Assembly (NCBI GenBank): GCA_024345305.1
Contig: BRON01000007.1
Span: 186,001-250,000 of the forward strand
Length of the DNA: 64,000 nucleotides
Source: Mrakia gelida
Lineage: Eukaryota; Basidiomycota; Tremellomycetes; Cystofilobasidiales; Mrakiaceae
Direction of reading: 5' to 3'
The notes under the pieces are model-generated. The model did no database searches, was not told the origin of the DNA, and was given only the letters and a program-made list of their open reading frames with translations. Position 1 is the stretch's first letter; each line of letters begins with the position of its first letter. Below are positions 11,447 through 25,000 of the stretch, piece by piece. A program made the translations under genes and the position numbers.

Positions 11447-12750
11447 CTACCACCATAGAAGGAGCGACCCAGCCGAGTCCCAACCTGAAAGAGGGCTCGT
11501 AGGGTTGAACTCCTGGACGAGGCTGTTGCTGGAAGCGCGTTTGGCGGGAGCGCGACGAGGACGAGAGGGACGAAGAGGGAAGGGAGACGACGGTGGAGCG
11601 AGCTCATCCTTCCGTCGAAGGATCAACTGTCGAAGCGACAAGCAACGAGTTGTGTCAGTATTCCCTCCATCCTCTGCTAGGATGACGCGAAGTGGGAGAT
11701 GCGTTAGCGAATAGAGCTCACCTACGACCTCCTCCCCTCTCCCTCCCCTCTCGCAGTGTTCCAGCCTCGACGAACCTCGTCCTCCCACAACACACAAACC
11801 AGGAGGCAACAAGACGCGGTAGGAACTCTCCTCCACTGCGACGAATCGAGACGCGAACGATAAGGAGGGATCACCTTTCGACGCTCGACTTCGCTCGACT
11901 CTCCTCCTTCTCCCAGCAAACTGGACAAACTCACTCCTCCCTCCACGGCCCGTGCCTCCTCGACTTCATCTCAGTCCGAACCCGAACCAGAGTCGTGGAG
12001 GAGCAGGGACAGACGCAGATGACCGCTTGCGATTCTCGATGAGAAATGAGGTTGGTCGTCTTCGTCGGTCGTTGAAGGAGGAGGGGGGACGTTCGGGATG
12101 GAGAGGCGGCGTTGAGAAGATTGGTCGAGGGTCGTGAGAAGCTGGAGTCGAGGTGGGCGGATGCTGTAGGGAGGACGTAGAGGCGAAGGAGATGGAGAGC
12201 GGAGGGATTCAGTAAGGAGAGGGAGGACTTGAACGAAGCTCGACGTTGAAAGGATGGTGGTCGTCGAGTCGAGGGAGATGACGAGGGGGAGAGCGATCCA
12301 AGGTGAGTCCTCTGCTCTTCTCGAAGAAGGAGTCGGTGTAGAGAATGGATGAGGAAGGGGAGAGAAGATGCGGAGGAAGGAAGGAAGCGCGATTGCTGAT
12401 GGCTCCTTCGTTTGCTCTGTTGACTCGAAGCAGCTCCTGGAAGGCTGGACGACGAAGACGAGGGATGTTCGTCGTATCTGCAGAAGCTGACTCTCCTCGT
12501 CGACGGCGGACTGCTCGAAGACGCCATCGAAGGAGGGGTGATGGTGGTTGAAGGAAGGAAGGGAAGGAGCGAGCAGGAGGTTCCCAAAGGTCAGTGCGTC
12601 CCGCCTCCTCTCCTCTCCTTTTTCTCCCGTCTCGACCGGATCGAGGGCTGAACTTTTTCTTTCTCTCTCATCCTGGTCTACCATCAGCTGTATATACACT
12701 CCCTCCAGCTCTGGAGCTGCGAAAATTCTATCGGAAGGTTTGATCGACAC
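11447..12750 (-). CDS. Probable minus-strand gene, unknown product, 5' end unresolved
   Basis: Three stretches join in one frame. A long open frame covers about 12750 to 11988. An intron of about 150 nt with a GTTCGG donor ends at the acceptor CGTCGCAG (last base about 11841). A second exon then runs to about 11733, followed by a clean 50-nt intron (GTGAGC...CGCTAAC...CCTAG). The last exon ends at the TAG at 11447-11449, in a Ser/Pro/Arg-rich tail that reads QEFNPTSPLSGWDSAG and finishes with Trp-Trp. The upstream open frame probably contains further introns, and no good ATG is visible. Plus-strand splice-like signals also occur near 12589-12687, so the region may hold something else. No family recognised. 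Confidence 0.35.
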
Positions 12751-13130
12751 TCGGAAGCTGAATGGTTGGTCGCCTCCCCCCTCTCGGACGCGTCGCCTTT
12801 CTCTTCCTTCTTCGCGCTTTTTCTCACTTTCTCAGCTCGGAATCTCACTGATCAAGTTGGCATCCCTTTCTTTAATATAGGGAGCTACTCGCGGATCTAA
12901 ACTCGCAATTTCGTTGGAAGGACTCGGCGCCGTAAGTCAGGGCAAAGGGGACTGGAGAGGGGAGGAGGGGCGAGGCTTCGAACCTTTCTCGCTCTCCCTT
13001 CCCTTCCCTTCCCTCTCTTCCTCCTCCAACCACATCCTCCCCTCTCACCTCTTCTTATCTTATCTATCTCCTCCTCATCTCACCCTCACCTCACTCCTCC
13101 TCTCCTCTCCACCTACCTCGCTCGCTCACC
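12751..13130. other. Spacer before the gene at 13131
   Basis: Contains a CT tract directly upstream of the ATG at 13131, a TTAATATAG stretch near 12873 and a GACGCGTC near 12788. It may be the promoter of one gene or of a divergent pair; the 5' end of the minus-strand gene is not fixed. Confidence 0.4.
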
Positions 13131-15207
13131 ATGCAGCAACGCGACTTCGCCGCTCCTTCCTCGTCCTCCTCGTTCTCGTTCTCCTTCCCTCCCTCTCCTC
13201 CCACTCCCTCCCCTGACGATCAATCCACCGACCCCTGCGACCTCTCTTGGCTCCAGGCTCTCCCCTCCACCGCCTTCGAAGCAGACAGCGCTGCGTTCGA
13301 GGCTACTCTTCTTCAGGTACGTTTCTTCCTCTTCTTCCTTCTCCGCGTGGGCGTCCCTTCCTCCCCTTCCCTACCCTTCCCTCTTCTATACTCACCCTCC
13401 CTCCTCTTCTCTGGTTTCCAGTCCATTCAAGTTCAAGGCTCCCAGCCTCAAGCTCATCTCGTCCAACAAGGACAATCTCCATCTGTCGTCGTTCGTCCTT
13501 CTTTCTTTCTCTCTCCCGCATCCTTCCTTTTCTTCAGCCCTCAGGCTCACCTTTTCTTCTTTCCTCCTATATCTTTCCAGAATCTCAAGACCACACACGC
13601 ATCTCCTTCCTCGGCTGATCTTCCCATCTCCCAACCTCCTCACCATCTTGTACGTCCTTCTTCTCCCCCCGCGTCCCCTCCTCCCTTGCGCTCTGCCAGC
13701 ATCCCTCCAGCCTGCGCGCGGGCTGACTCGATCGATCCTTTGCTTCCCTTGTCTCGGGTGTTCTTCAGATCCAACCTTACGTCGCTCGAGCAGACACGGC
13801 TACTCGCCATCTTCAACAACAAAAACAGTTCGGATCGGTTCGTCGCTTCGTTTGTTTTCTCGCCTCTTTCGTCGAGCGGAACCGAAGCTGACCTCGACTT
13901 CTGCCTCCCTTTCTTCTCCTCTCCCTCTATTCTTCAGCCCTCCTATCAACACCACCCAGTCGCATCAAGTCCCTTGACCTCCTTCTCGACCTCTTCCGAG
14001 TCCTCCGGTTCTCAGGTGAGTCGCGTCGTTCTTCAACCTCGTCGTCGGACGAACTCGACTCTGCCCTCGTCTCGAAGAATTCGCTCGAGACTGACTTCCC
14101 TTCCTTCCTGGCTCTGTTCTTCAGGCTTACGAGAACGGAACGGACAGGTACGAGCTGCACCAGCACCAGCAGCAACAGCATCAACATCAACAGGGACAAC
14201 AACTCCCCTACCCTCTCCGACCCTCCTCCGTCGCCCCTCCTCCTCGAGCCTCCTCCTCCTCCAAGGCCAAGGGAAAATCTCCCTCCAAGGGCAAAGGTTC
14301 GGCCACTCCAGCATCTTCGACTCCGGCTCATCCGTACCTCCCGGCTCCCTCCAACTCTGGCAAGAGACACCCAGTTCAGCAACCTTCGACGAGGCAGAAG
14401 AAGATCCCATCGACGGTCGCCTCTCTTCCTTTTGGTGCTGGCCCTTCTGGAACTGGTCGAGCCGCGACGGGAGAGGCTGGAATGGTGGGCGTGCAGGCCA
14501 TCGAGATCAAGGACAGCGACGAGGAGGAGGACGATGAGATTAAGGTCTTCGACGGAGGGAAATGGGTCAACTTCGTCCAGCAGGTTCGTTCTTCTTTCTT
14601 CTTCGCGTGCTCATGTTACTTTCTAAGACGAGAACGTTTCAGCTGACTCTGTAACTCTCTCCCTTCTTCCGTCTAGGTCCCAGTGCCCGTCGTCGTCGCT
14701 CATCGATCCGCCGCCATCGTTCAACCCACCGTCGCGGAACCGACGCTCTCCTCGACCCTCTCCTTCCCTCAGGTCGAGATCTTCTCCCCTCCTCGACAAA
14801 ACCTCTCGACTCCCTCCCTCTCTCCCTCCTCGTCGATCTCACCTCCCTGCTCGGCCTCCTCCAACTCGCCTCCCGCCCATCACTGGCAGGCCCAGCAACC
14901 CGCTCACTCTCCTCCCATCTCGGTCCACCTTCCCTTTGTAGCGGTCAACCTCATCCCCGCTCGCTCCATCCCATCCACCATCACCGTCGCCCAACTGTTC
15001 CAAACTCTCTACTACCCTACCCGAGAAGCCGAAACCTCCGGAACACTCATGAACAGCGTTCTCCAAGAGCTTGACGGGGAAGGGAGGAAGACGGGGAACG
15101 TCTTCTGGACAAGCGAGTTGTGGCACTTCTTCGAGGCTCAGCAGGACGTCGTCAGGACGATGGAGTTTACGTTCGAGATGAACGAGAGGGGGGAGATGGA
15201 CTTCTGA
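13131..15207 (+). CDS. Unrecognised protein with long disordered Gln/Ser/Pro-rich N-terminus
   Basis: Seven exons, all in phase 0 (13131-13316, 13422-13490, 13581-13649, 13769-13837, 13938-14015, 14125-14583, 14677-15207), give 486 residues. The first ~290 residues are Ser/Pro-, then Gln/His-rich. An acidic patch IEIKDSDEEEDDEI resembles a SUMO-interacting motif (a hydrophobic core next to acidic residues). After it comes KVFDGGKWVNFVQQ. The last ~90 residues look folded, with YYPTREAE, LQELDGEG and a C-terminus rich in Phe, Glu and Met. Family unknown; a nuclear or chromatin role is only a guess from the SIM-like patch. A long frame running through the introns is an artefact of the CT-rich composition. 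Confidence 0.7.
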
Positions 15208-15695
15208 GGAAGTAGGGGGCGGGGAGGGAGGTTGGACGCTCGTTCGTTCTCTCGTCTTTTGTCGCTCGTCTCTCGTTTCGTCTCGTCTTTCCTGTGCTCT
15301 CTCGTCTTCGTCCTTCCGTCCCTTTCCTTCCTTATCGATACCCCTAGCTAGTTCTTTCTTCTTCTCCCTCTCTGTCTCATCTGTACTACCAACACACACG
15401 CGCCTCTGTTTCGATCCCTCACTCTCGTCGTCGCTCGTTCGATTTGTTCACCCTCCTGGTCTTGCTCTGGTTCTCTTGTCTCCCTGGATCGATTTCATAC
15501 TCTATTCGTTTTTATCTATCTCTCTATTGTTGCTTGCCCTCTCCCTTGCTCTGGTGTATAACCTGTCTTGTACAAACGGCTCTCGCGAAGAAAGAAAAGA
15601 GCGACGCGTCGACTTGGGAGCGAACGAACAAAAGGCAACATGCAGCGATGGATAGACGAAAGAGCTGAGTTTAGTTGAGTATAGTGAAGAGCGAA
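15208..15695. other. Convergent intergenic region
   Basis: The 3' flanks of two converging genes meet here. It is CT-rich to about 15580, then mixed, with a GACGCGTC near 15603. No gene or clear terminator signal seen. Confidence 0.5.
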
Positions 15696-18216
15696 CTATG
15701 CAGTAGCAACAGCGGCAGGAGCGACGGTAACCCTCTTGGGTCTCGCGAGTCCATGTCGAGGAGTCCAGGGTCCGAGGGAGTCGTCCTAGCGAAAACGAAC
15801 GAAGACGAACGAAGGTCAGCTATGCATCCCAGCCCATCCCAGCTCTCCCTCCACCTCGCCCACCCTCCCAGACCTCTCCCAACGAACTCACCGAATAGAA
15901 ATCCATAGGGTAATCCCCCTTCCCCTCTCCCTTCCCCACGCCTCCCCCTCCACCCTCCCACCCAGCTTCGATCCTCCCAACCGCCACACTCGCCTCGTAC
16001 GGCGTCAGCACCGGTCTTCCGAAAGCTGCTCCCCAGTCGATGGAGAGTCGGGGACAAGAGGTTTGGACGAAGATGGAGATGGAGGGTGGGAAGAGGGAGA
16101 GTTTTGCTGGGGAGAGTTCGGAGATGAGGATGGGGAGGGGGGGAGGGGTGGCTGAAGTGGTGGGAGGGATGGATGTTGTCACGGTCTGAAGAAAGAGGAA
16201 AGAGGAGTGGGTGGGAAGGAGGGGACGAGTCTGTGAGCAAAACGAAACGCGTCGTTGTTCGACGAGAGCACGAGAGGATAGAAGACTCGACTCACGTTCA
16301 AAACGCTCAGGTTTCCTTGTCTCCCCAAAGTCCCGAGCACTACAGCCCATGCACCTCGTCCCTCTCCAGCCTTCTCCTCCCCACCTGCCCCAACACCAAC
16401 CAAACTTCTCCTCGCGTCCCCAACAGCCTGAGCTCGAACCGATCGCATCTCCCCGTGGTCGTAGACTTCCCGAGTGAACTTCTTGTCGTAAGGGTCGTAC
16501 CGGAAGGCTGGGACGGTAGGGTTGGCGATCATGATGGATTCGAGATGGAAACGACCGTCGCCGACGTAGCTGTTGCGAAGGGGAAAGTGCGAAAGAAGAC
16601 GCGTCGAGCGAGGTCAGCGGGGAGGGAACGAGAACGAAGAGAAAAGAGCACGCCGACTCACAGCAGCGCATCCACATCCGCTGCAAGTTTCGGAGCCGTA
16701 CATCCCAAGATCTCTCCCGGCGAAAGAGGTTTCGTCTGAGGAACGACCACCTCGTACTTTCCCCTCCAAAGCTTCCGTTCATCAACCAACCGATCCTCCT
16801 CCCTCTTCTTCATCTTCCTCACCACTCCCTCCCCCTCCTCACCCTCCACCACCTCCTCCCCTTCGCCCACCAGAGGAGACATAGCCACCTCCAGCTGAGC
16901 CTTCAGCGTCTGTACGGCAGCTACGAACTGGATCGTCGACACCAGGGCGAGTTTGGTTGGGAGTTGTTCTAACGTCGTCGACGCGTCTGAGGAGGCAGGG
17001 GTGTCGAGTTCGATCAGCCCCTTCGCCGAGGACGCCAGCATCTCGTCAACGAGAGTCCTGTCAACTCCCTTCCCTATCACTCCCCTGTCGACATCGAGGA
17101 CTCCTCTCGCGAAGGCTTGTTTGGAGGAAGGGAAGGCGGAACGGATGGTCGAGATGAGGTGGGTGGAATCGATGGAGATTTCGACGAAGACGTAGAGGGT
17201 TTTGAGGAGGGTTTGGGTGGTGGGGACTGGAGCGAACGGAGCGAGCGAGCGAGCGGCGGAGGGGAGGAAGAGAGGACGGAGTGAGTTAGAGGGAGGGAAA
17301 GGGAGAGGGGAAGGAGGAGGAGGAACGAGGTCGAGCGAGCTGCTTACTCAAACACGAATGACCGTAGTGGACGATCATCTCTGCTCCTAGGGATCGAGCG
17401 GTGTAGTCGTCGATGCAGCAGGCACCTGGAGAGCGAAGCGAAGATGCTGGTCAGCTTGGAAAGAAGGACGAGAGAGACGGAGAGAGAGAGAGGGAAGCGA
17501 ACCATAGGTGACGTCCTGGGGTTCGAGGGAGGAGAGTCGAAGGTCAGCTCGTTCGTTCTCTCCTTCGCTTCCCCACCGCTGCTCTTCGAGAACGGAGTCG
17601 AATCTACTCACTGCCAGTAAGATAGGATGAGCGGACGTGAACCTATACAAACCAAATCGGGCGAGTCAGCTTCGAGAAAGGAACGAAGAGACGAGAAGAA
17701 GGATGAAGCTCGAGCTCACCTTTCCAAAATGTCCCCAATCGTACACCCGTAAAGCATCAGCCCCTCCGGCATCTGGAGAGCTACAGCCTTGATGTTATCC
17801 CTCCTCAGCTGATGGACTGTCTTGTGGATCTATCGAAAAAGAAAGAACGAGAAAAGGTGGAACGACGAAGGAGAAGCGAGCTCTCGGTCAGCTTCTCTCG
17901 TTGACCTTCATTCCCCTCCCTTGTTTCAACGGGGCTTACCTCGAAATTATAGTTACTAGGCAAGGTAGCGATAGCATCGTTGAGCTCCTTATCGTCTAGA
18001 ATCTCCTGAGGGATGTGGTTGAGGGGGACTTTGTGCTTGTGAGCGGTCGAGGAGGAGGTTCCGACGAAACGCTTCTTCGGACGAGACGCAGACGACTTGG
18101 TGGTGGAGGGTTTGGGAGGAGGGTTGGAACTGGTAGAAGAATGCGAAGAAGTTGTTAGATGTGGTCGAGAAGGGAAGGGGAGAGAGTGGAACTCACGGGC
18201 CTGCTTCGGACGACAT
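15696..18216 (-). CDS. DPH1: Diphthamide biosynthesis protein 1 (2-(3-amino-3-carboxypropyl)histidine synthase subunit 1)
   Basis: Ten exons (18216-18197, 18129-17940, 17829-17720, 17642-17612, 17515-17503, 17425-17348, 17226-16662, 16569-16296, 16185-15892, 15785-15696) give 554 residues. Dph1-Dph2 is a radical-SAM-like Fe-S enzyme that transfers the aminocarboxypropyl group of SAM to a histidine of elongation factor 2, the first step of diphthamide synthesis in the cytosol. Visible motifs: [30 protein letters not shown] with the first cluster Cys, [33 protein letters not shown] with the second Cys, [29 protein letters not shown], and [12 protein letters not shown] with the third Cys. The C-terminus [15 protein letters not shown] is typical. 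Exon 5 is only 13 nt. The gene is head-to-head with the aminopeptidase gene. Confidence 0.96.
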
Positions 18217-18572
18217 GGCGAGAGAGAGGAGGGGAGGGAGGGAGGAGGGTGGAGGAAGGAAGGAAGCCGAGCTCACTTTTTCGAGCAGGTCAAGAGGAGG
18301 AGGTCGGCGCCGTGCGGAGGCTGTTTACGGCAGTTTTGAGTGCGAAAATCGATAGAATTACATCTGGAGGTGGTAAAGTGAGGTACAGCGACCTCTGTGA
18401 AGGGATGCAAAATTTCACCGAGCTAATGAGTCTCCCTCCAGCTCGGTTACTAATTGCCCTCCCTCGAAACGGTTGAGCTCAACGAATTCCGTCCCCTTCT
18501 TCTTTTCAACCTTCAACTCTCATCCTCAACGTCCCCTCCCTCTCAACATCGCCCCCCCCCCAAACCACCACC
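18217..18572. promoter_or_regulatory. Bidirectional promoter between DPH1 and methionine aminopeptidase 2
   Basis: The 356 nt between two divergent start codons. The aminopeptidase side carries a CT-rich stretch with a C10 run just before ATG 18573. Both flanking genes act on translation-related protein processing, so co-regulation is plausible but inferred. Confidence 0.5.
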
Positions 18573-20880
<2,308 letters not shown>

Positions 20881-21481
20881 CTCGTTGGGTTGTCTCGACG
20901 ATCTGTGTGCTTTGCTTCGACGTTTTACGATCTTGATGTTGGAGAACGAAGTGAACGGGAGGATACGAGAGCTTTGAGTTTTGGGTTCGAGCTGAGAGGT
21001 GAGAGGTGAGAGGCGAGGAGAGAGGGGAATACGGGGATCACTTTCGTGGTCTCGTTCGTTCAAAGGGAGGAAGTCAGCCAACAACGAGGACCGTCGACGC
21101 GTCGAGTTCGTCGCTCACTCCTCAAAGGTTTTGCTTCGTTTCGTTCGCTCGTTCCGCTCGACCTCCTTCGCATTTTTTTTTTCTTTCTTTTCCTTCCACC
21201 TCCCTCTCTTTGGTGTTTCGTTCGAGACTCCTTCTCGACCCTCTTTCCATTCGTTCCCCTTAGCGACCATCTCACCAGCGCGGAGTTCGAACCTCCTCCC
21301 GCCCCCTCGAAAAAAAGCTCGCCCTCGCCCTCCCTCCCTCTTCTGACCTCCAACCCCCTCCTTCCCTTCTCGTGAGTCTTCTTCTCCTCCTTCTTTTCCG
21401 AGCGAGGCAGCAGCAGCAAGCTTCCCTAGGATGACTATATGTAATTTGCGTCGTACGGAGTGGGATTAAAACCCTCACTCG
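20881..21481. other. Intergenic region
   Basis: 600 nt after the aminopeptidase stop. Contains GACGCGTC near 21097, a run of T near 21174 and a CT-rich stretch ending in a GTGAGT donor-like site near 21372. An untranslated first exon of the next gene is possible. A T-loop-like string near 21284 was judged not to be a tRNA. Confidence 0.4.
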
Positions 21482-21937
21482 ATGATCGACAACGATTCGC
21501 CTCGTTTTAATCCACGTCTGAGGGATCTTTTGCTTGCTGCCGCTGCTTTCGCTTCCCTTCTTGGGTGTCGGGTGTCTTTGAGAGAGGATCGCGTGACTGA
21601 CCTCCGTCTTCCTCATTTTGTGTGTGTTCAGGTGTTCCATGGTTCTGTGTGGAGATGGGACGAAGAGGGTCGAAGGAGGGAGGGAAGGAGAGGATGGGAG
21701 GGCTGAGAAGATCGATGGACTTTCCGCTACTTCGCCTTCGTTGGACGACGCACGGATATGGGGGGAGCTCAGGTGGAGAGCAGCTTCGACGCTGATGAGG
21801 AGAGTGAGAGCTCGGGAGGCCAGCGAGTACGAGCGAAGCTGGAGGATGAAGGACGGAAGGGAGGAGAGCTCGAGCTCGTACCCTTCGAGATCGTTTGCTC
21901 GCCTTCTTTCCTGTCGTCCGAGACGATCAAGAGCTGA
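21482..21937 (+). CDS. Short gene of unknown function interrupted by an in-frame TGA
   Basis: Exon 1 (21482-21571, 30 codons) starts MIDNDSPRFNPRLRD and continues into a short hydrophobic Leu/Ala segment. A 60-nt intron with a GTGTCT donor, CTGAC branch and TTCAG acceptor leads to exon 2 at 21632. The frame reads VFHGSVWRWDEEG and meets TGA at 21704-21706, then continues for 76 protein-like codons (WTFRYFAFVGRRTDMGG, then acidic, then GELELVPFEIVCS) to the final TGA at 21935-21937. Either the TGA is read through, or an unusually short 39-nt in-frame intron with a GTCGAA donor (about 21669-21707) removes it, or the gene is broken. No homologue recognised. A second open frame overlaps, so coding status is not certain. 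Confidence 0.4.
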
Positions 21938-22022
21938 GACGCGCATGTGTTATCAACAGGTAGATACTCGCCAAGGAGAAGGAAGAAAGAACAAAGCAAC
22001 GGGACCCAAAATCTATAGTTCT

Positions 22023-25000
22023 TCAACCAGGAATCTCGTTCGTCCTCGTTTCGACGGCAAACGGATCCGCGACCTCCAAAGCCTGCATTCGCCCGATGAT
22101 CGTCGACGCCATCTGCTCGCCGTACTGCCAGCTAAAGAAGCAGAAGAACACGGAAGCAAAGAGAGGGGAAACGGAAGGGGTCAGCGCTCGCTCGAAATCG
22201 GGAATTGAGAGAAGACGAACGCGCCGAAACGAAGACTCACACCTGTCCCATTCGTTTCATCGCGAGTACGACAACTTCAATGTCGACGATGAGAGCTGAT
22301 GCGCCTGGGAGAGAACATCGAAAGAACGGAACAAGAGGTCAGCTCGACAAAGGAGGGAGAAGGGAGAACAAGACGAAGGAGACTTACGAGCCGTTTCACC
22401 TTCTCGTCGGAGCGTCTTGATCTCCTCCATCAAGGCTCGAGCTTGTAGTCGCCAGAGGACGATGAGGAAGATGTCCTGATGAGTGCGAAAAGGAGGAGAA
22501 GGTCAGAACGTCCTCGAAGATGCTTTCCGAGTCGAGCCCGAAGCGACTCACGAGCTGGCCGACTGAAGTTCGAACGAGGGCGAAGCAGGAAGTCAGCGAC
22601 GTCGAGCTCGAGGTTAAGACAGACGAAAATGAACTCACAGTCGACGTCAACGATGACCTGGATGAGCTGAACAGCCGCCGAAGCAGCCTTGGAAGCCTTG
22701 ACTCGGTAGGAGGGATCGAACTTCGCCGCCTCGCTGTAGAGCAGCACGAAAGACGTGCAGATGATCGCGTGGAGAGAGAAGAGGGAAGGCGAGATCCCAA
22801 TCTTGACGTTGAGCGGAGAGGGTCCATCGTAGGTTCCTTGGTCGGAGTGGAGACTCGTATCGCTGAGGAGAGGAGGAGGGAAGACGAGACGAGACGAGCA
22901 AGAGGTCAACGAACGGCTCGATCAACGAACGAAGAGAGGGCAAAGAAGAGCTCACTTCATCCAAGCGGGGATACCCCCGAGCTGAGGTCTTGCTACGTCC
23001 CTGTACTGCACTGGAAGGGAGGCGGCGAACGACTCCAAAGCTCGCTTGACGCGAAGCAACTCTTCTGGAAGAGGGCGAGTCGGAGGGAGCGGAGAGGAGG
23101 GCGTGGTCGAGCTGGCGGTGGTTATCGAAGGTGATTGCCGGGGGGCCGTGTGGGTGCTGTCTTTGGGCGAGCTCGAGTTGGAGGGAGAGGAAGCGGAGGA
23201 TTGGGGAGAGTTGGACGAGGACGGAGTTGGGAGTCGAACAGGGCGTGGACGATTGGCGTATTCGTTTCGAAGACTGACGCGGAGAGGAAAAGTGATCAGC
23301 GACAATCAAATGGAGGAGGGGTACCAGAGGAGGGTCTCACCTGGGCTGGAGAAAGTGGTCGGCGAGGGAAGAGCTGGCGGAGAGAAGAGCCATCGACTCG
23401 AGAAGGATTCCACCGAGGGACTCAGACGTGCGAGGAGTCGAATTCTCGTCGTAGAGGTCGCTGATGCATCTGAAGTCGGACTCCTTGAGTACTCCCTGGG
23501 GTTGGAGGAAAAGAAGAATAAAGAAGGGAGTCAGAACGCGTCGAGTTGGAAAGAGTGTCGGGGACGCAAAGTGAGGAAAGCGGGCGACTCACTCGCTCGT
23601 AGTCCTCCATCTGGATGAGCGAGAAGAAGGAGAGGTGAGCGACAGAGGGGAGGAGAACGAAGGTAGAGGCAAGAGAAGACGCACGGGTCGAGGGAAAGGT
23701 GTTTCGATCTCAGCGTGAGTAAGACCACTACGTCCCGTCGCGACTCCTCCCGTCTGGTCGAGAACTGCAACGAGTGCGCAACGAGAAACGTCAGAAACTG
23801 AAATTGAAGCTAAGGCGAGGGAGAGGGAACAACGAACTGAAAGCGCCCCAGAAGGCCCACACTCTTTCTGCAAGTTCGATCCCGTCCTTGGGAGGACTGA
23901 GAGCGACCGAAGGCCAGGTCGACGGCCAAGCAGCGGACACAGACCGAACCGGAACTCCCTCGGCGAAGCACTGCATGGCGAAGGTCTGCGGAAGACGAGG
24001 AGAGGAGAAGAAGTTAGCGACGCGTTCGGTTCGAAGTGAAGAAAGAGGACGAACGAACGATTTCTGCGGCGGAGAGGCGATGTAGTCTACATGCTAGAGC
24101 GATTCGCATAGTTGTCTGTCGAAATGTAGGAGTACGAGTCAGCGAAGAGTATGGACTCGCGAGCAGAGATTCGAACGCACTCCTCCTTGAACCCAGCCCT
24201 CCGTGTATCTCGACTTCGAATCTGCGCGAGGAAAAGCGACGAGACTGTCAGCGAGAGGAAGCGAACACAGAGGACGAGCGAGAGAGCGAACATGTGTAGC
24301 TTGTCAAGAGTGTAGAAGCCTGGATACAGTGAACGAGACGCTGATCCGAGTACGTCCCGATTCCGATCTCGAGGTTTCGACGAGTGAGGGCGAGGAAGGT
24401 GTCTTCGAGATCTCGGATCTCTTGATTCGGGGAGAATCTCGACGCCGACGTGTACATGGCGAAGAGGAGAGCGGGAGCCGGGCGACTCTCGGGAGGTCCA
24501 TCGAGAGATCTGGTCGGGGTGGGAAGAAGGTCGAAAGTCAGCGTCGCACGAAAGGAAGAGGTGGAAAGGAGCGGCCGAGCTGACCCAAGGAGCCTTCCGA
24601 CGTGACTGATCAAGCAGAACTGCCTTCGTCTCTGGAGGAACAATCCTATGAGATGGTCCCTCACTCCTGGCGGGAGCTGAGTTCCGTCTCCCCACTGCCA
24701 GTCGCGTGGGATCTTGAACGACGACGAGTTTGAAGGAGCGACCGAGGGAGGTGGAGGTTGGGCTTGAGTTGACGCTTGTTGCTGATGACTTTGGTGTTGT
24801 TGTTGTGAGGGAGAAGGGTCGAAGCCAGAAAGACCGAAGTCGAAAGCTGTTTGAGGGGAGAGGGAGGAGAAGAGGTTGAGATCGAGAGGAGGGGAGGTGG
24901 TTTGGGAGAGGTTGTTGTTGAGGTCCCAGAACGACGGATCCGGCTGAGTTAGGGACGACGACGAGGAAGCGGAGTGTTGATGATGAGAAGGAGGAGAGAT

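Noticed and set aside
13131..14537. One long uninterrupted frame of 468 codons
   Set aside because: It reads through six introns with canonical donors, branch sites and acceptors and leaves the frame of the C-terminal domain. CT-rich introns without stops create this illusion.
21270..21310. tRNA-like T-loop string (GGAGTTCGAACCTCC)
   Set aside because: A short stem-loop of the right size, but no matching acceptor stem, D-arm A-box or downstream T-run on either strand.
21704..21706. Selenocysteine reading of the TGA
   Set aside because: Selenoprotein machinery is not known from basidiomycete yeasts and no SECIS-like hairpin was evident downstream.
21618..22208. Second 196-codon open frame overlapping the TGA-containing gene
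   Set aside because: It lacks a splice-compatible start and runs into the 3' end of the minus-strand transcription factor. Residue composition is that of a shifted frame.
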